A stretch of 64,000 bases of DNA from Pseudomonas koreensis (GCF_024169245.1 NZ_JALJWP010000001.1:2233501-2297500); one strand, 5' to 3'; positions 47,066-57,397 are shown, counted from the first letter of the stretch. Notes: generated from the letters alone by a model not told the origin. Numbers and translations: made by a program.

Positions 47066-47341
47066 TTACTCGCCTTCGTCGAAATACCTTTCGATCAGAT
47101 CGACCAAGGCGTCCATGGCTTCCTGAGCCTGTTCGCCTTCAGTACTCAGATAAATTTTGGTGCCCTTGCCAGCGGCAAGCATCATCATCGCCATGATGCT
47201 CTTGCCGTCGACAGTCGTCTCTGGCGTGCGACCCACTCTGATCGTGCAGTCTGGGTACTGACCCGCTACGCCGACAAATTTGGCCGATGCCCGGGCATGC
47301 AGGCCCAGCTTATTGATGATTTCGATTTCACGAGCAGGCAT
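47066..47341 (-). CDS. ptsO: Nitrogen-PTS phosphocarrier NPr
   Basis: A 91-residue HPr-like protein that passes phosphate from EI-Ntr to PtsN. The phosphorylated His is H15 in LGLHARASA; the regulatory-type Ser stretch is GKSIMAMMML. Last gene of the minus-strand rpoN-hpf-ptsN-rapZ-ptsO block, 15 bases after rapZ. Confidence 0.95.
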   Translation of the reverse strand: MPAREIEIINKLGLHARASAKFVGVAGQYPDCTIRVGRTPETTVDGKSIMAMMMLAAGKGTKIYLSTEGEQAQEAMDALVDLIERYFDEGE

Positions 47342-47356
47342 CGCGGTGTGAATCCT

Positions 47357-48214
47357 TTAGGTGAGGTCGCGGTGGCGAACCTGGACGTTCTTCAGGGTTT
47401 TCTGCAGGGCCTGACCCAGGCGTTCGGTCAGGTAGACGGAGCGGTGGTGCCCGCCGGTGCAGCCAATGGCAATGGTGACGTAGGCGCGGTTGCTCGCGGC
47501 GAAACGTGGCAGCCACTTGTTCAGGTAGGCGTAGATGTCCTGATACATTTCTTCGACATCAGGCTGTTCCGCCAAGTACTCGGCCACAGGTGCATCGAGT
47601 CCGGACTGCGCGCGCAGCTCCGGTTTCCAGTACGGATTGGGCAGGCAGCGCACATCGAACACGAGGTCGGCATCGACCGGCATGCCACGCTTGAAACCAA
47701 AAGATTCAATCAGGAATGCGGTACCGGGCTCCGGCTGATTCAACAGGCGCAACTTCAGGGTGTCGCGCAGTTGATACAGATTCAGGTTGGTGGTGTTGAT
47801 TTTCAGGTCGGCCAGATCGGCGATCGGCCCGAGAAGGGCGCTTTCATCCTGAATGGCTTCGGCCAGTGAGCGATTGGCGTTGCTCAGCGGGTGGCGACGG
47901 CGTGTTTCGGAAAAACGCTTGAGCAGGGTTTCTTCGTCGGCGTCCAGATACAGCACATCGCACTGGATATGCTTGGCACGCACATCTTCGAGCAATTCCG
48001 GGAAACGTGACAGATGGCTGGGCAGGTTGCGCGCATCGATCGACACGGCAACCAGCGGCTGCGCGAGCTCGGTGTGGATCAGCGCGCGCTCGGCCAGTTC
48101 CGGCAGCAAGCCGGCCGGCAGGTTGTCGATGCAGTAATAACCGTTGTCCTCAAGGACATTCAGGGCGGTACTTTTACCCGAGCCCGAACGGCCACTGACG
48201 ATAATCAAACGCAT
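47357..48214 (-). CDS. rapZ: RNase adapter protein RapZ
   Basis: A 285-residue nucleotide-binding protein. Walker A GRSGSGKS is at residues 8-15; the C-terminal half (about 155-285) contains the [11 protein letters not shown] and [12 protein letters not shown] motifs of the RNA/metabolite-binding domain. In E. coli it targets the sRNA GlmZ to RNase E to control glucosamine-6-phosphate synthesis; in Pseudomonas the target is less certain. Two bases separate it from ptsN. Confidence 0.95.
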   Translation of the reverse strand: MRLIIVSGRSGSGKSTALNVLEDNGYYCIDNLPAGLLPELAERALIHTELAQPLVAVSIDARNLPSHLSRFPELLEDVRAKHIQCDVLYLDADEETLLKRFSETRRRHPLSNANRSLAEAIQDESALLGPIADLADLKINTTNLNLYQLRDTLKLRLLNQPEPGTAFLIESFGFKRGMPVDADLVFDVRCLPNPYWKPELRAQSGLDAPVAEYLAEQPDVEEMYQDIYAYLNKWLPRFAASNRAYVTIAIGCTGGHHRSVYLTERLGQALQKTLKNVQVRHRDLT

Positions 48215-48216
48215 GA

Positions 48217-48681
48217 TCAGTGCCCGTTCTGCTCGTCCAGTACGACCTGGTACAAGGCTTCGTTACTCGGGGCGCTACGCAGTTTGTCGCGCACTTCCTT
48301 GCGATCGAGCATGCTGGCGATCTGGCGCAGCAATTCCAGATGCGCATCGGTTGCGGCTTCCGGGACCAGCAGCACAAACAACAGGTCTACCGGGGCGCCG
48401 TCGATGGCGTCGAAATCAATCGCAGCTTCGAGGTGCAGCAGGGCACTGACGGGCGCCGTGCAGCCCTTGAGGCGGCAGTGGGGAATGGCGATGCCGTTGC
48501 CAAAACCGGTGGAACCGAGTTTTTCACGGGCAATGAGCGCTTCGAAGACATCCTGCATCGCCAGATCCGGCACTTCGCGGTGGATCAGGTTGGCAATCTG
48601 TTCGAGGGCTTTTTTCTTGCTGCCGCCCGGCGCGTTCACCTGGGAACGGCCGGGGGTCAGGATGGTTTCAAGTCGGATCAT
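48217..48681 (-). CDS. ptsN: Nitrogen-PTS EIIA component PtsN
   Basis: A 154-residue EIIA-Ntr with the phosphorylatable His 68 in [11 protein letters not shown]. It is the output protein of the nitrogen PTS and influences K+ transport, carbon storage and sigma-54-dependent genes. Lies between hpf and rapZ in the conserved rpoN cluster. Confidence 0.95.
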   Translation of the reverse strand: MIRLETILTPGRSQVNAPGGSKKKALEQIANLIHREVPDLAMQDVFEALIAREKLGSTGFGNGIAIPHCRLKGCTAPVSALLHLEAAIDFDAIDGAPVDLLFVLLVPEAATDAHLELLRQIASMLDRKEVRDKLRSAPSNEALYQVVLDEQNGH

Positions 48682-48693
48682 GGGATAGGGGTG

Positions 48694-49002
48694 TTAACGA
48701 CCGGTCGCGCCCTGGAGGAGGCTCTGGGTCTTTTCCTTATGCTTTTTGAGTTGGCGATCCAGCTTGTCGGTGAGTGAGTCGATCGCAGCGTACATGTCGG
48801 TATCTTCTGCGTTGGCGACCACTTCGCTGCCGGGGATATGCAAGGTGGCTTCGATCTTCTGCTTCAGCTTTTCGACGCACATCGTGACTTGCACGTTGGT
48901 GATCTTGTCGAAATGTCGCTCCAGTCGTTGGAGTTTTTCCTCGATGTAGGAACGCAGAGGTTGGGTCACTTCCAGTTGGTGTCCACTGATGTTGACTTGC
49001 AT
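48694..49002 (-). CDS. hpf: Ribosome hibernation-promoting factor, short form
   Basis: A 102-residue HPF/YfiA-type protein that binds the 30S decoding centre and promotes 100S ribosome dimers in stationary phase. It starts MQVNISGHQLEVT and has the basic helix DRQLKKHKEK near the end. The ATG at 49002 has AAGGAG upstream. It directly follows rpoN. Confidence 0.95.
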   Translation of the reverse strand: MQVNISGHQLEVTQPLRSYIEEKLQRLERHFDKITNVQVTMCVEKLKQKIEATLHIPGSEVVANAEDTDMYAAIDSLTDKLDRQLKKHKEKTQSLLQGATGR

Positions 49003-49075
49003 ACAGCTTCTCCTTCGTTGCCAGTGCATAAAGCGGCAGGCCGAAAAGCCTGCCACTGGAACGCTGTAACGTGGC

Positions 49076-50566
49076 TTACATCAACCGCTTGCGTTCGCTC
49101 GAAGGCGCGATTCCGAGGGATTCGCGGTACTTGGCGACGGTGCGGCGAGCCACCTGAATGCCTTGTGCCTCCAGTAAACCAGCGATCTTGCTGTCACTCA
49201 ACGGCTTTTTCTGATTTTCCGCCGCGACCAGTTTCTTGATGATCGCGCGAATCGCCGTGGACGAGCATTCGCCGCCTTCGGAGGTGCTGACGTGGCTGGA
49301 GAAAAAGTATTTCAGCTCATAAATACCGCGCGGGGTATGCATGAATTTTTGCGTGGTCACGCGGGAAATAGTCGATTCGTGCATGCCGACCGCCTCAGCG
49401 ATGTCATGCAGTACCAGCGGTTTCATCGCTTCGTCGCCGTATTCCAGGAATCCGCGCTGATGTTCGACGATCTGCGTGGCCACTTTCATCAAGGTTTCGT
49501 TGCGGCTCTGCAGGCTCTTGATGAACCAGCGGGCTTCCTGCAATTGATTACGCATGAAGGTATTGTCGGCGCTGGTGTCGGCACGCTTCACAAAACCGGC
49601 GTACTGGGCGTTGACACGCAGGCGTGGCACCGATTCCTGGTTCAGCTCGACCAGCCAGCGCTCGTTGTCCTTGCGCACGATCACATCGGGAATGACATAT
49701 TCAGCCTCGGTCGATTCGATCTGCGAGCCCGGACGCGGATTAAGGCTCTGCACCAGTTCGATGACCTGGCGCAGTTCGTCTTCCTTGAGCTTCATGCGCC
49801 GCATCAACTGGCTGTAATCGCGGCTGCCGAGCAAGTCGATGTAATCGGCGACCAGACGCTTGGCCTCGGTCAGCCACGGCGTCTTGGCTGGCAACTGGCG
49901 CAGTTGCAGGAGCAGGCATTCGCTGAGGTTGCGTGCGCCGATCCCGGCGGGTTCGAATTGCTGGATGCGATGCAGGACGGCTTCGATCTCATCGAGCTCG
50001 ATATCCAGTTCCGGATCGAATGCTTCGAGAATCTCTTCGAGCGTTTCGTCCAGGTAACCCTGATTGTTGATGCAATCGATCAGGGTCACGGCGATCAGGC
50101 GATCGGTGTCGGACATCGGCGCCAGGTTCAGTTGCCAGAGCAGATGGCTCTGCAGGCTCTCCCCGGCGGAGGTGCGGGTGGTGAAATCCCACTCGTCGTC
50201 ATCGCTGCTGGGCAGGCTGCTGGCGCTGGTCTGGTAGACGTCTTCCCAGGCGGTATCCACCGGCAGTTCGTTGGGGATGCGCTCGTTCCATTCGCCATCC
50301 TCGAGGTTGTCCACCGTCGGGGCGGTTTCCTGATAGGAGGGTTCCTGGATTTCTGCGGGCTTCTGTTCGGCGTTGTCGGCCAAGGGATCGGCGTTGTCGA
50401 AGTCGTCGCCTTCTTCCTGGCGTTCGAGCATCGGATTGGATTCCAGAGCCTCCTGAATCTCCTGTTGCAGGTCCAGGGTCGACAATTGGAGCAGACGGAT
50501 GGCCTGTTGCAGCTGCGGTGTCATCGTCAGCTGCTGGCCCATTCTCAAGACTAGCGATGGTTTCAT
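49076..50566 (-). CDS. rpoN: RNA polymerase sigma-54 factor
   Basis: A 496-residue sigma-54. Region I is the Gln/Leu-rich start ([18 protein letters not shown]), region II is acidic (about residues 50-115), and region III ends with the RpoN box [10 protein letters not shown] (about 473-482) that contacts the -24 element. Needed in Pseudomonas for nitrogen use, flagella and many catabolic genes. The 166-base gap to lptB should hold its promoter; no clear motif was identified. Confidence 0.98.
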   Translation of the reverse strand: MKPSLVLRMGQQLTMTPQLQQAIRLLQLSTLDLQQEIQEALESNPMLERQEEGDDFDNADPLADNAEQKPAEIQEPSYQETAPTVDNLEDGEWNERIPNELPVDTAWEDVYQTSASSLPSSDDDEWDFTTRTSAGESLQSHLLWQLNLAPMSDTDRLIAVTLIDCINNQGYLDETLEEILEAFDPELDIELDEIEAVLHRIQQFEPAGIGARNLSECLLLQLRQLPAKTPWLTEAKRLVADYIDLLGSRDYSQLMRRMKLKEDELRQVIELVQSLNPRPGSQIESTEAEYVIPDVIVRKDNERWLVELNQESVPRLRVNAQYAGFVKRADTSADNTFMRNQLQEARWFIKSLQSRNETLMKVATQIVEHQRGFLEYGDEAMKPLVLHDIAEAVGMHESTISRVTTQKFMHTPRGIYELKYFFSSHVSTSEGGECSSTAIRAIIKKLVAAENQKKPLSDSKIAGLLEAQGIQVARRTVAKYRESLGIAPSSERKRLM

Positions 50567-50732
50567 GGCAGGGGCTTAACACCTTATTCGCCGGCGCTTT
50601 GCGCCATCCACTACAGGGCGCCGAAGCGCCAAACTTAAGCAAATTATATGCCTGAAACTGAAGTGTTTGCCTAGAGCGCTGTAACAATTAAAGCGGATAA
50701 AGGCGCCTTGAATCGATACAGCGCTGTCGCGC

Positions 50733-51458
50733 TTACAGGCGGAACTCGTGACCCAGATACACTTCCTTGACCAGATCGTTGGCCAGGATAGTCTCGGCAT
50801 CGCCCTCGGCGATCAGTTGACCGTCGTTGACGATGTAAGCGGTTTCGCAGATATCCAGCGTCTCGCGGACGTTGTGGTCGGTGATCAGCACACCGATGCC
50901 CTTGGCCTTGAGGTGGTGGATGATCTGCTTGATGTCGCCGACCGAGATCGGGTCGACACCGGCGAACGGTTCGTCGAGCAGGATGAATTTCGGCGCAGTG
51001 GCCAGAGCGCGAGCGATTTCCACCCGGCGGCGTTCACCACCGGACAGGCTCATGCCGAGGTTGTCGCGGATGTGGCTGATGTGGAATTCCTGCAGCAGGC
51101 TTTCCAGCTCCTTGCGACGGCCGGCCTTGTCGAGTTCCGGGCGAGTCTCGAGGATCGCCATGATGTTGTCGGCGACCGACAGCTTGCGGAAGATCGACGC
51201 TTCTTGCGGCAGATAGCCGATACCGGCCTTGGCGCGGCCGTGCATCGGCTGGTGGCTGACGTCCAGATCATCGATCAGCACCCGGCCCTGATCGGCCTGC
51301 ACCAGGCCGACGATCATGTAGAAGCAGGTCGTCTTGCCGGCGCCGTTCGGGCCGAGCAGGCCGACGATCTGCCCGCTGTCGATCGACAGGCTGACGTCAC
51401 GCACGACCTGGCGGCTTTTATAGGCCTTGGCCAGGTGCTGAGCTTTCAGAGTTGCCAT
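50733..51458 (-). CDS. lptB: LPS export ABC transporter ATPase LptB
   Basis: A 241-residue ATPase powering LPS extraction from the inner membrane with LptFG. Walker [10 protein letters not shown] (about 36-44), Q-loop YLPQEASIF, signature [10 protein letters not shown] (about 138-147), Walker [12 protein letters not shown] and the H-loop ITDHNVR are intact. The ATG shares one base with the lptA stop (TAATG). Confidence 0.97.
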   Translation of the reverse strand: MATLKAQHLAKAYKSRQVVRDVSLSIDSGQIVGLLGPNGAGKTTCFYMIVGLVQADQGRVLIDDLDVSHQPMHGRAKAGIGYLPQEASIFRKLSVADNIMAILETRPELDKAGRRKELESLLQEFHISHIRDNLGMSLSGGERRRVEIARALATAPKFILLDEPFAGVDPISVGDIKQIIHHLKAKGIGVLITDHNVRETLDICETAYIVNDGQLIAEGDAETILANDLVKEVYLGHEFRL

Positions 51459-52003
51459 TACTGGGATTTCTCTTCGGTTTTCTTCTTCGGCTGGATCACC
51501 ATGTCGATGCGCGGACGCGATTCGGTGACCTTGCTGCCCGTGGCGCGACCGGCGCTGGCCAGTTTCTTCACGGTGTCGTAGACGATTTTTTCGCCTTGGG
51601 TGACGTTGTTATCCTTGTCGATAACCTTGGCCTTGTCGATCAGCACCACGCGGTTCTGCTGGGCGTGGTATTGAATCGTCACGCCGTAGCCCTTGACCGG
51701 GTTGGCGTCGCCCTGGGTCTGCAACTGCTCGAAGTAAGCCAGATTGCCCACCGAGGTCACCACGTCGATATCACCGTTGGGCGCGCGAGTCATGGTCACC
51801 GTGTTGCCTTTAACGATCATCGAGCCCTGGGTAATGATCACGTCACCTTTATAGGTGGCGATGCCATTCTTGTCGTCCAGCTGGGCGTCGTCGGCCTGAA
51901 TGCGGATAGGTTGCTGCTGATCGTTCGGCAGGGACCAGGCGCTCGCGCTTCCCAGTGCTGCGCCCAGACTGAGCAAAATAGGGAGGGTTTTAACGAGCCT
52001 CAT
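51458..52003 (-). CDS. lptA: LPS transport periplasmic protein LptA
   Basis: A 181-residue periplasmic bridge protein with a signal peptide of about 26 residues (ending GSASA) and one OstA beta-jellyroll (about 30-150, [16 protein letters not shown] start). The C-terminus is charged ([12 protein letters not shown]). It overlaps lptC by 14 bases and lptB by one, so the three are translationally linked. Confidence 0.95.
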   Translation of the reverse strand: MRLVKTLPILLSLGAALGSASAWSLPNDQQQPIRIQADDAQLDDKNGIATYKGDVIITQGSMIVKGNTVTMTRAPNGDIDVVTSVGNLAYFEQLQTQGDANPVKGYGVTIQYHAQQNRVVLIDKAKVIDKDNNVTQGEKIVYDTVKKLASAGRATGSKVTESRPRIDMVIQPKKKTEEKSQ

Positions 52004-52562
52004 ACTGTCCTCTTACGTTCGATTGCAGGTGTATCCTGCTGTCCTTCAGGTACGCTTTCATTCCGACGCCAGTCGACACGCCGCCAGCGCCCTCGATTCT
52101 AACGGGTTGCGCAGTCTGCGCATATTCCTGCTGCGGGAACACGGTCATGCGGGTGCTGGTGATCAGGGTGCCGCGATTTTTCTCATCGGTGCGCTGTACG
52201 CGGACCGAATCGATCAATTCCACTTCGGTACCGCCCGAGTTCACTTCGCCGCGCTCGCTGGTCACGTGCCACGGGAAGTCGGTGCCGCGATACATGTTCA
52301 AATCAGGCTTGGTCACCAGAGTGACATCGGTGGCCTTGACATGCTCGGCCTTGTCGGAGGTCATCTCGTACTGCACCTTGCCGTCGGGCAGGTACTGAAT
52401 GGTGTGCGTGTTGGTCGCGTACCAGTCGATCGGGTTCTCGGCGGTCGAGACCGGCGGCTTGTCGAGGAAGCGTTCCGGGCTGATGTTCCAGTAGCCGACC
52501 GCGGCGAATATCGCAGCGATGCAGCCGAACAGCAGGAAGTTGCGAAACTTTTTGCTAAACAT
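51990..52562 (-). CDS. lptC: LPS export protein LptC
   Basis: A bitopic inner membrane protein, 190 residues from the ATG at 52562: one N-terminal helix (about 8-25) and a periplasmic jellyroll that receives LPS from LptB2FG and hands it to LptA. An alternative GTG at 52574 overlaps the kdsC stop (GTGA) and would add four residues; neither has a strong ribosome site. I prefer 52562 because the length then matches the family. Confidence 0.9.
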   Translation of the reverse strand: MFSKKFRNFLLFGCIAAIFAAVGYWNISPERFLDKPPVSTAENPIDWYATNTHTIQYLPDGKVQYEMTSDKAEHVKATDVTLVTKPDLNMYRGTDFPWHVTSERGEVNSGGTEVELIDSVRVQRTDEKNRGTLITSTRMTVFPQQEYAQTAQPVRIEGAGGVSTGVGMKAYLKDSRIHLQSNVRGQYEAR

Positions 52563-52570
52563 GGTCTGGC

Positions 52571-53095
52571 TCACAGGTACGCGGCGTTAGCCGCTTCGAG
52601 GCGGCCCTGGGCGCGCAGGATCAATTCGCAGAATTCGCGGGCGGCACCTTCGCCGCCACGGGCGCGGGTAACGCCGTGGGCGTGTTCGCGGACGAAATCG
52701 GCAGCGTTGGCCACCGCCATGCCCAGCCCCACACGGCGGATCACCGGCAAGTCTGGCAGATCGTCGCCCAGATAGGCGACTTCTTCATAGCTTAGGCCCA
52801 GTTGCGCGAGCAGGCCGTCGAGCACGACCAATTTGTCTTCGCGCCCCTGAAACAGATGCGGGATGCCGAGGTTCTTCGCGCGGCGCTCGACCACCGGGGT
52901 CTTGCGGCCGCTGATGATTGCGGTCTCCACGCCGGCATTCATCAGCATCTTGATGCCCTGGCCGTCGAGGGTATTGAAAGTCTTGAACTCGCTGCCGTCT
53001 TCGAGGAAATACAGACGGCCGTCGGTGAGCACACCGTCGACGTCGAAGACTGCCAGTTTGATCGCTTTGCCGCGTTGCAGCAGATCGTTGCTCAT
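52571..53095 (-). CDS. kdsC: KDO-8-phosphate phosphatase KdsC
   Basis: A 174-residue HAD-family phosphatase that makes free KDO for lipopolysaccharide. The nucleophile motif is FDVDGVLTDG (about residues 17-26) and the acidic motif is AYLGDDLPDLP (about 121-131). It has the compact C0-type size expected for a tetramer. The start shares one base with the kdsD stop (TAATG). Confidence 0.95.
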   Translation of the reverse strand: MSNDLLQRGKAIKLAVFDVDGVLTDGRLYFLEDGSEFKTFNTLDGQGIKMLMNAGVETAIISGRKTPVVERRAKNLGIPHLFQGREDKLVVLDGLLAQLGLSYEEVAYLGDDLPDLPVIRRVGLGMAVANAADFVREHAHGVTRARGGEGAAREFCELILRAQGRLEAANAAYL

Positions 53096-54069
53096 TACAT
53101 GACTCCTGCGCGCAGCAGATCGGAGAGGTTGAAGGCGCCGATCGGGCGATCCTCCTCGTCGACGACTACCAGGGCGCTGATTCGGTGGTCTTCCATGATT
53201 TTCAGGGCTTCGGCGGCAAGCATGTCGGGCCGCGCGGTTTTGCCGTGTGCGGTCATCACTTCGTCGATGGTGGCGTTGCGAATATCGATGGTGCGATCCA
53301 GGGTGCGGCGCAAATCACCATCGGTGAAGATCCCGGCGAGTTTGCCGTCGGCTTCAAGGATAGCGGTCATGCCGAGGCCCTTGCGGGTCATTTCCATCAG
53401 CGCATCCTTGAGCAGGGTGCCGCGTTGTACTTGCGGCAACTCCTCCCCGGCGTGCATGACGTTTTCCACTTTCAGCAACAGGCGCCGGCCAAGGGCGCCG
53501 CCCGGATGCGAGAAGGCAAAATCTTCGGCGGTAAAACCGCGCGCTTCCAGCAAGGCCACGGCCAGGGCGTCGCCCATGACCAGCGCTGCAGTAGTCGAAG
53601 ACGTCGGTGCCAGATTCAACGGGCAGGCTTCGTGCTCAACATGCACATTGAGATTGACCTCGGCAGCCTTCGCCAGTGGCGACTGCGGATTGCCGGTGAC
53701 GCTGATCAACTGGATGCCCAAGCGTTTGATCAATGGCAGCAGCGTGATGATTTCGTTGGTCGAGCCGGAGTTCGACAGCGCCAGAATGACGTCGTCGCGG
53801 GTGATCATGCCCATGTCGCCATGGCTGGCTTCGGCGGGATGGACAAAAAACGCCGGAGTGCCGGTGCTGGCCAGGGTCGCGGCGATCTTGTTGCCGATAT
53901 GCCCGGATTTGCCCATGCCGACCACGACCACACGGCCCTTGCTGGCCAGAATCATCTCGCAAGCGCGTACGAAATCGGCGTCGATATGGGCCATCAAGCC
54001 TTGGACGGCTTCCACTTCGAGGCGGATGGTGCGTTGTGCCGATTGAATCAGGTCGCGGGTTTTGCTCAT
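53095..54069 (-). CDS. kdsD: Arabinose-5-phosphate isomerase KdsD
   Basis: A 324-residue isomerase producing arabinose 5-phosphate for KDO synthesis. The SIS domain (about 40-175) contains VVGMGKSGHIGNKIAATL and HPAEASHGDMG; two CBS domains (about 205-260 and 270-324) follow. The ATG at 54069 gives the conserved MSKTRDLIQSAQ start, though its ribosome site is weak. First gene of the minus-strand kds-lpt-rpoN run, divergent from mlaF. Confidence 0.95.
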   Translation of the reverse strand: MSKTRDLIQSAQRTIRLEVEAVQGLMAHIDADFVRACEMILASKGRVVVVGMGKSGHIGNKIAATLASTGTPAFFVHPAEASHGDMGMITRDDVILALSNSGSTNEIITLLPLIKRLGIQLISVTGNPQSPLAKAAEVNLNVHVEHEACPLNLAPTSSTTAALVMGDALAVALLEARGFTAEDFAFSHPGGALGRRLLLKVENVMHAGEELPQVQRGTLLKDALMEMTRKGLGMTAILEADGKLAGIFTDGDLRRTLDRTIDIRNATIDEVMTAHGKTARPDMLAAEALKIMEDHRISALVVVDEEDRPIGAFNLSDLLRAGVM

Positions 54070-54224
54070 GTCAGAATCGTATGGGCCGATGAAAAGGCGG
54101 CGATTATAGCGGTTATGTGGCAAAGCCTCACGCAAGTTCGTCGTGCTTTGTCATTACTGGTTACCAAAACCCTGTGAAAGTCGCTGTGACCCTCACCCGT
54201 CGGCGATTCTGGCCGGGTTCTCGC

Positions 54225-54254
54225 TTGGGCGCTCAGCCTTTGCAGTGATATAGT
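54225..54254 (+). promoter_or_regulatory. Candidate mlaF promoter
   Basis: -35 TTGGGC (54225-54230), 18-base spacer, -10 TATAGT (54249-54254), leaving an untranslated leader of about 80 bases with the hairpins listed next. Confidence 0.45.
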
Positions 54255-54275
54255 TCGCCGCCAGTTCGGCCTGCC

Positions 54276-54336
54276 CGGGATGCAGGTGTTTCCGAGGAAA
54301 GTCTGGCATCCCGATGAAAGGCTGCATCGCAAGGAG
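54276..54336 (+). promoter_or_regulatory. Structured leader of the mla operon with alternative hairpins
   Basis: CGGGATGC (54276-54283) pairs with GCATCCCG (54306-54313), closing an inner TTTCC/GGAAA stem (54289-54300). GATGCAG (54279-54285) can instead pair with CTGCATC (54322-54328), which ends two bases before the AAGGAG ribosome site (54331-54336). The two pairings exclude each other. Regulation is inferred from geometry only. Confidence 0.4.
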
Positions 54337-54341
54337 TTTAG

Positions 54342-55151
54342 ATGAGTGCCGATAACGCCTACGCGGTCGAGCTGAAGGGAGTCTCCTTCAAGCGCGGTGC
54401 GCGGAGCATTTTCAATAACGTCGATATCCGCATCCCGCGCGGCAAGGTCACCGGCATCATGGGGCCTTCCGGCTGCGGCAAGACCACGCTGCTGCGCCTG
54501 ATGGGCGCGCAGTTGCGGCCGTCCAGCGGCGAAGTCTGGGTCAACGGGCAGAACCTGCCGACGCTGTCGCGCAGCGATCTGTTCGATGCGCGCAAGCACA
54601 TGGGCGTGCTGTTTCAAAGCGGTGCGCTGTTCACCGATCTCGATGTGTTCGAAAACGTGGCATTTCCGCTGCGGGTTCACACGCAGCTGCCGGAAGACAT
54701 GATCCGCGACATCGTTCTGCTCAAGTTGCAGGCGGTGGGGCTGCGTGGCGCCATCGAGCTGATGCCGGACGAACTGTCCGGCGGCATGAAGCGCCGCGTG
54801 GCGCTGGCCCGGGCAATTGCTCTCGATCCGCAGATTCTCATGTATGACGAGCCTTTCGTGGGCCAGGACCCGATCGCCATGGGCGTGCTGGTGCGCCTGA
54901 TCCGCCTGCTCAACGATGCACTGGGCATCACCAGTATCGTGGTGTCTCACGATCTGGCGGAAACCGCGAGCATTGCCGACTACATCTATGTAGTGGGCGA
55001 TGGTCAGGTGCTGGGGCAGGGCACGCCGGATGAGCTGATGAACTCGGATGAGCCGCGTATCCGCCAGTTCATGACCGGCGATCCCGATGGCCCGGTGCCG
55101 TACCATTTTCCAGCGACGGATTACCGCGCAGATCTTCTGGGGAAGCGCTGA
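54342..55151 (+). CDS. mlaF: Phospholipid transport ATPase MlaF
   Basis: A 269-residue ABC ATPase of the Mla system (Ttg2A), which moves phospholipids between the outer membrane and inner membrane. Walker [10 protein letters not shown] (about 43-51), signature [10 protein letters not shown] (about 146-155), Walker [12 protein letters not shown] and H-loop VVSHDLAE are present. AAGGAG lies five bases before the ATG. The next gene starts within its stop codon (TGATG). Confidence 0.97.
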   Translation: MSADNAYAVELKGVSFKRGARSIFNNVDIRIPRGKVTGIMGPSGCGKTTLLRLMGAQLRPSSGEVWVNGQNLPTLSRSDLFDARKHMGVLFQSGALFTDLDVFENVAFPLRVHTQLPEDMIRDIVLLKLQAVGLRGAIELMPDELSGGMKRRVALARAIALDPQILMYDEPFVGQDPIAMGVLVRLIRLLNDALGITSIVVSHDLAETASIADYIYVVGDGQVLGQGTPDELMNSDEPRIRQFMTGDPDGPVPYHFPATDYRADLLGKR

Positions 55152-55948
55152 TGCGCAGAATTTCATTGATGGAACGCGTGCGTCGGTTCGGCGAATCGGC
55201 GATCGACGCGGTCGCGGTGTTTGGTCGAGCCACCCTGTTCCTGTTTCACGCCCTGCTGGGCCGTGGCGGTATCAGTGGTGGTTTCGGCCTGTTGGTCAAG
55301 CAGCTGCACTCGGTCGGCGTCATGTCGCTGGTGATCATCGTGGTCTCCGGCATTTTCATCGGCATGGTGCTCGCGCTACAGGGCTTCAGCATTCTTTCCA
55401 GCTATGGTTCAGAGCAGGCGGTGGGGCAGATGGTCGCCCTGACGTTGCTGCGTGAACTGGGGCCGGTGGTCACGGCGTTGCTGTTTGCCGGTCGGGCCGG
55501 CTCGGCGTTGACCGCCGAGATCGGCAACATGAAATCCACCGAGCAGTTGTCCAGCCTGGAAATGATCGGTGTCGATCCGCTCAAGTACATCATTGCCCCG
55601 CGCCTGTGGGCCGGCTTCATTTCGCTGCCGGTGCTGGCGATGATCTTCAGTGTCGTCGGCATCTGGGGTGGTTCGTGGGTCGCGGTCGACTGGCTGGGCG
55701 TCTACGAAGGCTCCTACTGGGCGAACATGCAGAACAGCGTGACCTTCACCAGCGATGTGCTGAATGGCGTGATCAAGAGTGTCGTTTTCGCCTTTGTCGT
55801 GACCTGGATCGCCGTATTCCAAGGCTATGACTGTGAGCCCACTTCCGAGGGAATCAGTCGTGCCACCACCAAGACCGTGGTGTTTGCCTCGCTGGCAGTG
55901 CTCGGCCTGGACTTTATTCTGACCGCTTTGATGTTTGGAGATTTCTGA
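55151..55948 (+). CDS. mlaE: Phospholipid transport permease MlaE
   Basis: A 265-residue permease with about five or six helices, partner of MlaF. Conserved [19 protein letters not shown] and [16 protein letters not shown] motifs lie in the middle. ATG overlaps the mlaF stop, and mlaD begins at its own last base (TGATG). Confidence 0.96.
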   Translation: MRRISLMERVRRFGESAIDAVAVFGRATLFLFHALLGRGGISGGFGLLVKQLHSVGVMSLVIIVVSGIFIGMVLALQGFSILSSYGSEQAVGQMVALTLLRELGPVVTALLFAGRAGSALTAEIGNMKSTEQLSSLEMIGVDPLKYIIAPRLWAGFISLPVLAMIFSVVGIWGGSWVAVDWLGVYEGSYWANMQNSVTFTSDVLNGVIKSVVFAFVVTWIAVFQGYDCEPTSEGISRATTKTVVFASLAVLGLDFILTALMFGDF

Positions 55949-56415
55949 TGCAAAACCGCACCCTGGAAATCGGTGTCGGCCTGTTCCTGCTGGCAGGGAT
56001 CCTGGCTTTGCTGCTGCTCGCCTTGCGCGTCAGCGGTCTGTCTGCGACTGCGTCCACCGACACTTATAAACTTTATGCCTATTTCGACAATATCGCCGGT
56101 CTGACGGTCAGAGCCAAAGTGACCATGGCCGGTGTGACCATCGGCAAGGTCACCGCGATCGATCTGGATCGCGACAGCTTCACCGGTCGGGTCACGCTGC
56201 AGGTGGATAAAAAGGTCGACAACCTGCCGGTTGATTCGACTGCGTCTATCCTCACCGCGGGTCTGCTGGGCGAAAAATACATCGGTATCAGCGTCGGCGG
56301 TGAAGACACCCAGTTGAAAGACGGTGGAACCATCCACGACACACAGTCGTCACTGGTACTGGAAGACCTGATCGGTAAATTCCTGCTCAATACCGTTAGC
56401 AAAGACGCCAAATGA
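55948..56415 (+). CDS. mlaD: Phospholipid transport substrate-binding protein MlaD
   Basis: A 155-residue MCE-domain protein: one N-terminal membrane helix (about residues 7-27) and an MCE barrel (about 38-117, starting YKLYAYFDNIAGL) that forms a hexameric ring on the MlaFEB complex. The pore-loop region ends LLGEKYIGISVGG. Short C-terminal tail. Eleven bases separate it from mlaC. Confidence 0.96.
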   Translation: MQNRTLEIGVGLFLLAGILALLLLALRVSGLSATASTDTYKLYAYFDNIAGLTVRAKVTMAGVTIGKVTAIDLDRDSFTGRVTLQVDKKVDNLPVDSTASILTAGLLGEKYIGISVGGEDTQLKDGGTIHDTQSSLVLEDLIGKFLLNTVSKDAK

Positions 56416-56426
56416 GGAGCTTTTGA

Positions 56427-57080
56427 ATGATCTCTATCTTGCGACGTGGCCTGTTGGTGTTGCTCGCGGCCCTGCCGTTGATGGCTAACGCTGCACCGGG
56501 ACAATCGGCTCATGACCTGATTCAGGACACCACGAACCGGATGCTTGCGGACTTGCAGGCCAACAAAGAGAAGTACAAGCAGGATCCGCAGGATTTCTAT
56601 GCGGCGCTGAACAGCATCGTCGGCCCTGTGGTGGATGCCGAGGGCATCTCCAAAAGCATCATGACCGTGAAGTATTCGCGCAAGGCCACGCCTGAGCAGA
56701 TGCAGCGTTTTCAGGAGAACTTCAAGCGCGGTCTGTTCCAGTTCTACGGCAACGCTCTGCTGGAATACAACAACCAGGGTATTACTGTTGACCCGGCCAA
56801 AGATGAATCGGGCGACCGCACCAGCGTCAACATGACCGTCAAGGGCAGCAACGGTGCGATTTATCCGGTGCAGTACACCCTTGAGAAGATCGGCGGCGAG
56901 TGGAAGCTGCGCAACGTGATCATCAACGGCATCAACATCGGCAAGCTGTTCCGTGACCAGTTCGCCGACGCCATGCAGCGCAATGGCAACGATCTGGACA
57001 AGACCATCGATGGCTGGGCCGGTGAAGTGGCCAAGGCCAAGCAGGAAACCGACAAAGCCGCCGCGAAGCCAGCGCAATGA
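56427..57080 (+). CDS. mlaC: Periplasmic phospholipid-binding protein MlaC
   Basis: A 217-residue soluble periplasmic carrier (Ttg2D) that shuttles phospholipids between the MlaA-porin complex and MlaFEDB. The signal peptide is about 22 residues (ending ANA). The Ttg2 domain (about 25-200) includes GVVDAEGISKSIM-like and YRNV-like segments, here VVDAEGISKSIMTVKYS and WKLRNVIINGINIG. Its last four bases overlap mlaB. Confidence 0.95.
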   Translation: MISILRRGLLVLLAALPLMANAAPGQSAHDLIQDTTNRMLADLQANKEKYKQDPQDFYAALNSIVGPVVDAEGISKSIMTVKYSRKATPEQMQRFQENFKRGLFQFYGNALLEYNNQGITVDPAKDESGDRTSVNMTVKGSNGAIYPVQYTLEKIGGEWKLRNVIINGINIGKLFRDQFADAMQRNGNDLDKTIDGWAGEVAKAKQETDKAAAKPAQ

Positions 57081-57382
57081 GTGAGGCGGCCGTACGGATG
57101 AGTGATGTCGACGAGCTGGTGCTCAGCGGCGTGCTGGATTACCGCACCGGGCCCGACCTGCGCAAGGAAGGGCAGGCGCTGATCAAGTCGAGCAAGGCGT
57201 CGGCGCTGGTGATCGATTGTTCGGCGGTGCAGAAGTCCAGCAGCGTCGGCCTGTCGTTGCTGCTGTGCTTCATGCGTGATGCTCAGGCGGCCGGCAAGGC
57301 CGTCAGCATCCGTGCGATGCCCGAAGACATGCGCGAAATCGCTCAGGTCAGCGAGTTGACCGAGCTGTTGGCGCACCCCTGA
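57077..57382 (+). CDS. mlaB: STAS-domain protein MlaB
   Basis: A 101-residue STAS protein that binds and stabilises MlaF in the cytoplasm. The conserved segment DCSAVQKSSSVGLSLLLCFM carries the Ser/Thr patch important for MlaF binding. The ATG is coupled to the mlaC stop (ATGA). A terminator follows. Confidence 0.94.
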   Translation: MSEAAVRMSDVDELVLSGVLDYRTGPDLRKEGQALIKSSKASALVIDCSAVQKSSSVGLSLLLCFMRDAQAAGKAVSIRAMPEDMREIAQVSELTELLAHP

Positions 57383-57397
57383 ACCCTCATCTATAAA

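Noticed and set aside
54290..54313. Resemblance to the RNase P RNA motif GAGGAAAGTC upstream of mlaF
   Set aside because: Only about ten bases match; the remaining roughly 350 bases of an RNase P RNA cannot fit before the mlaF start, and no other RNase P helices are seen.
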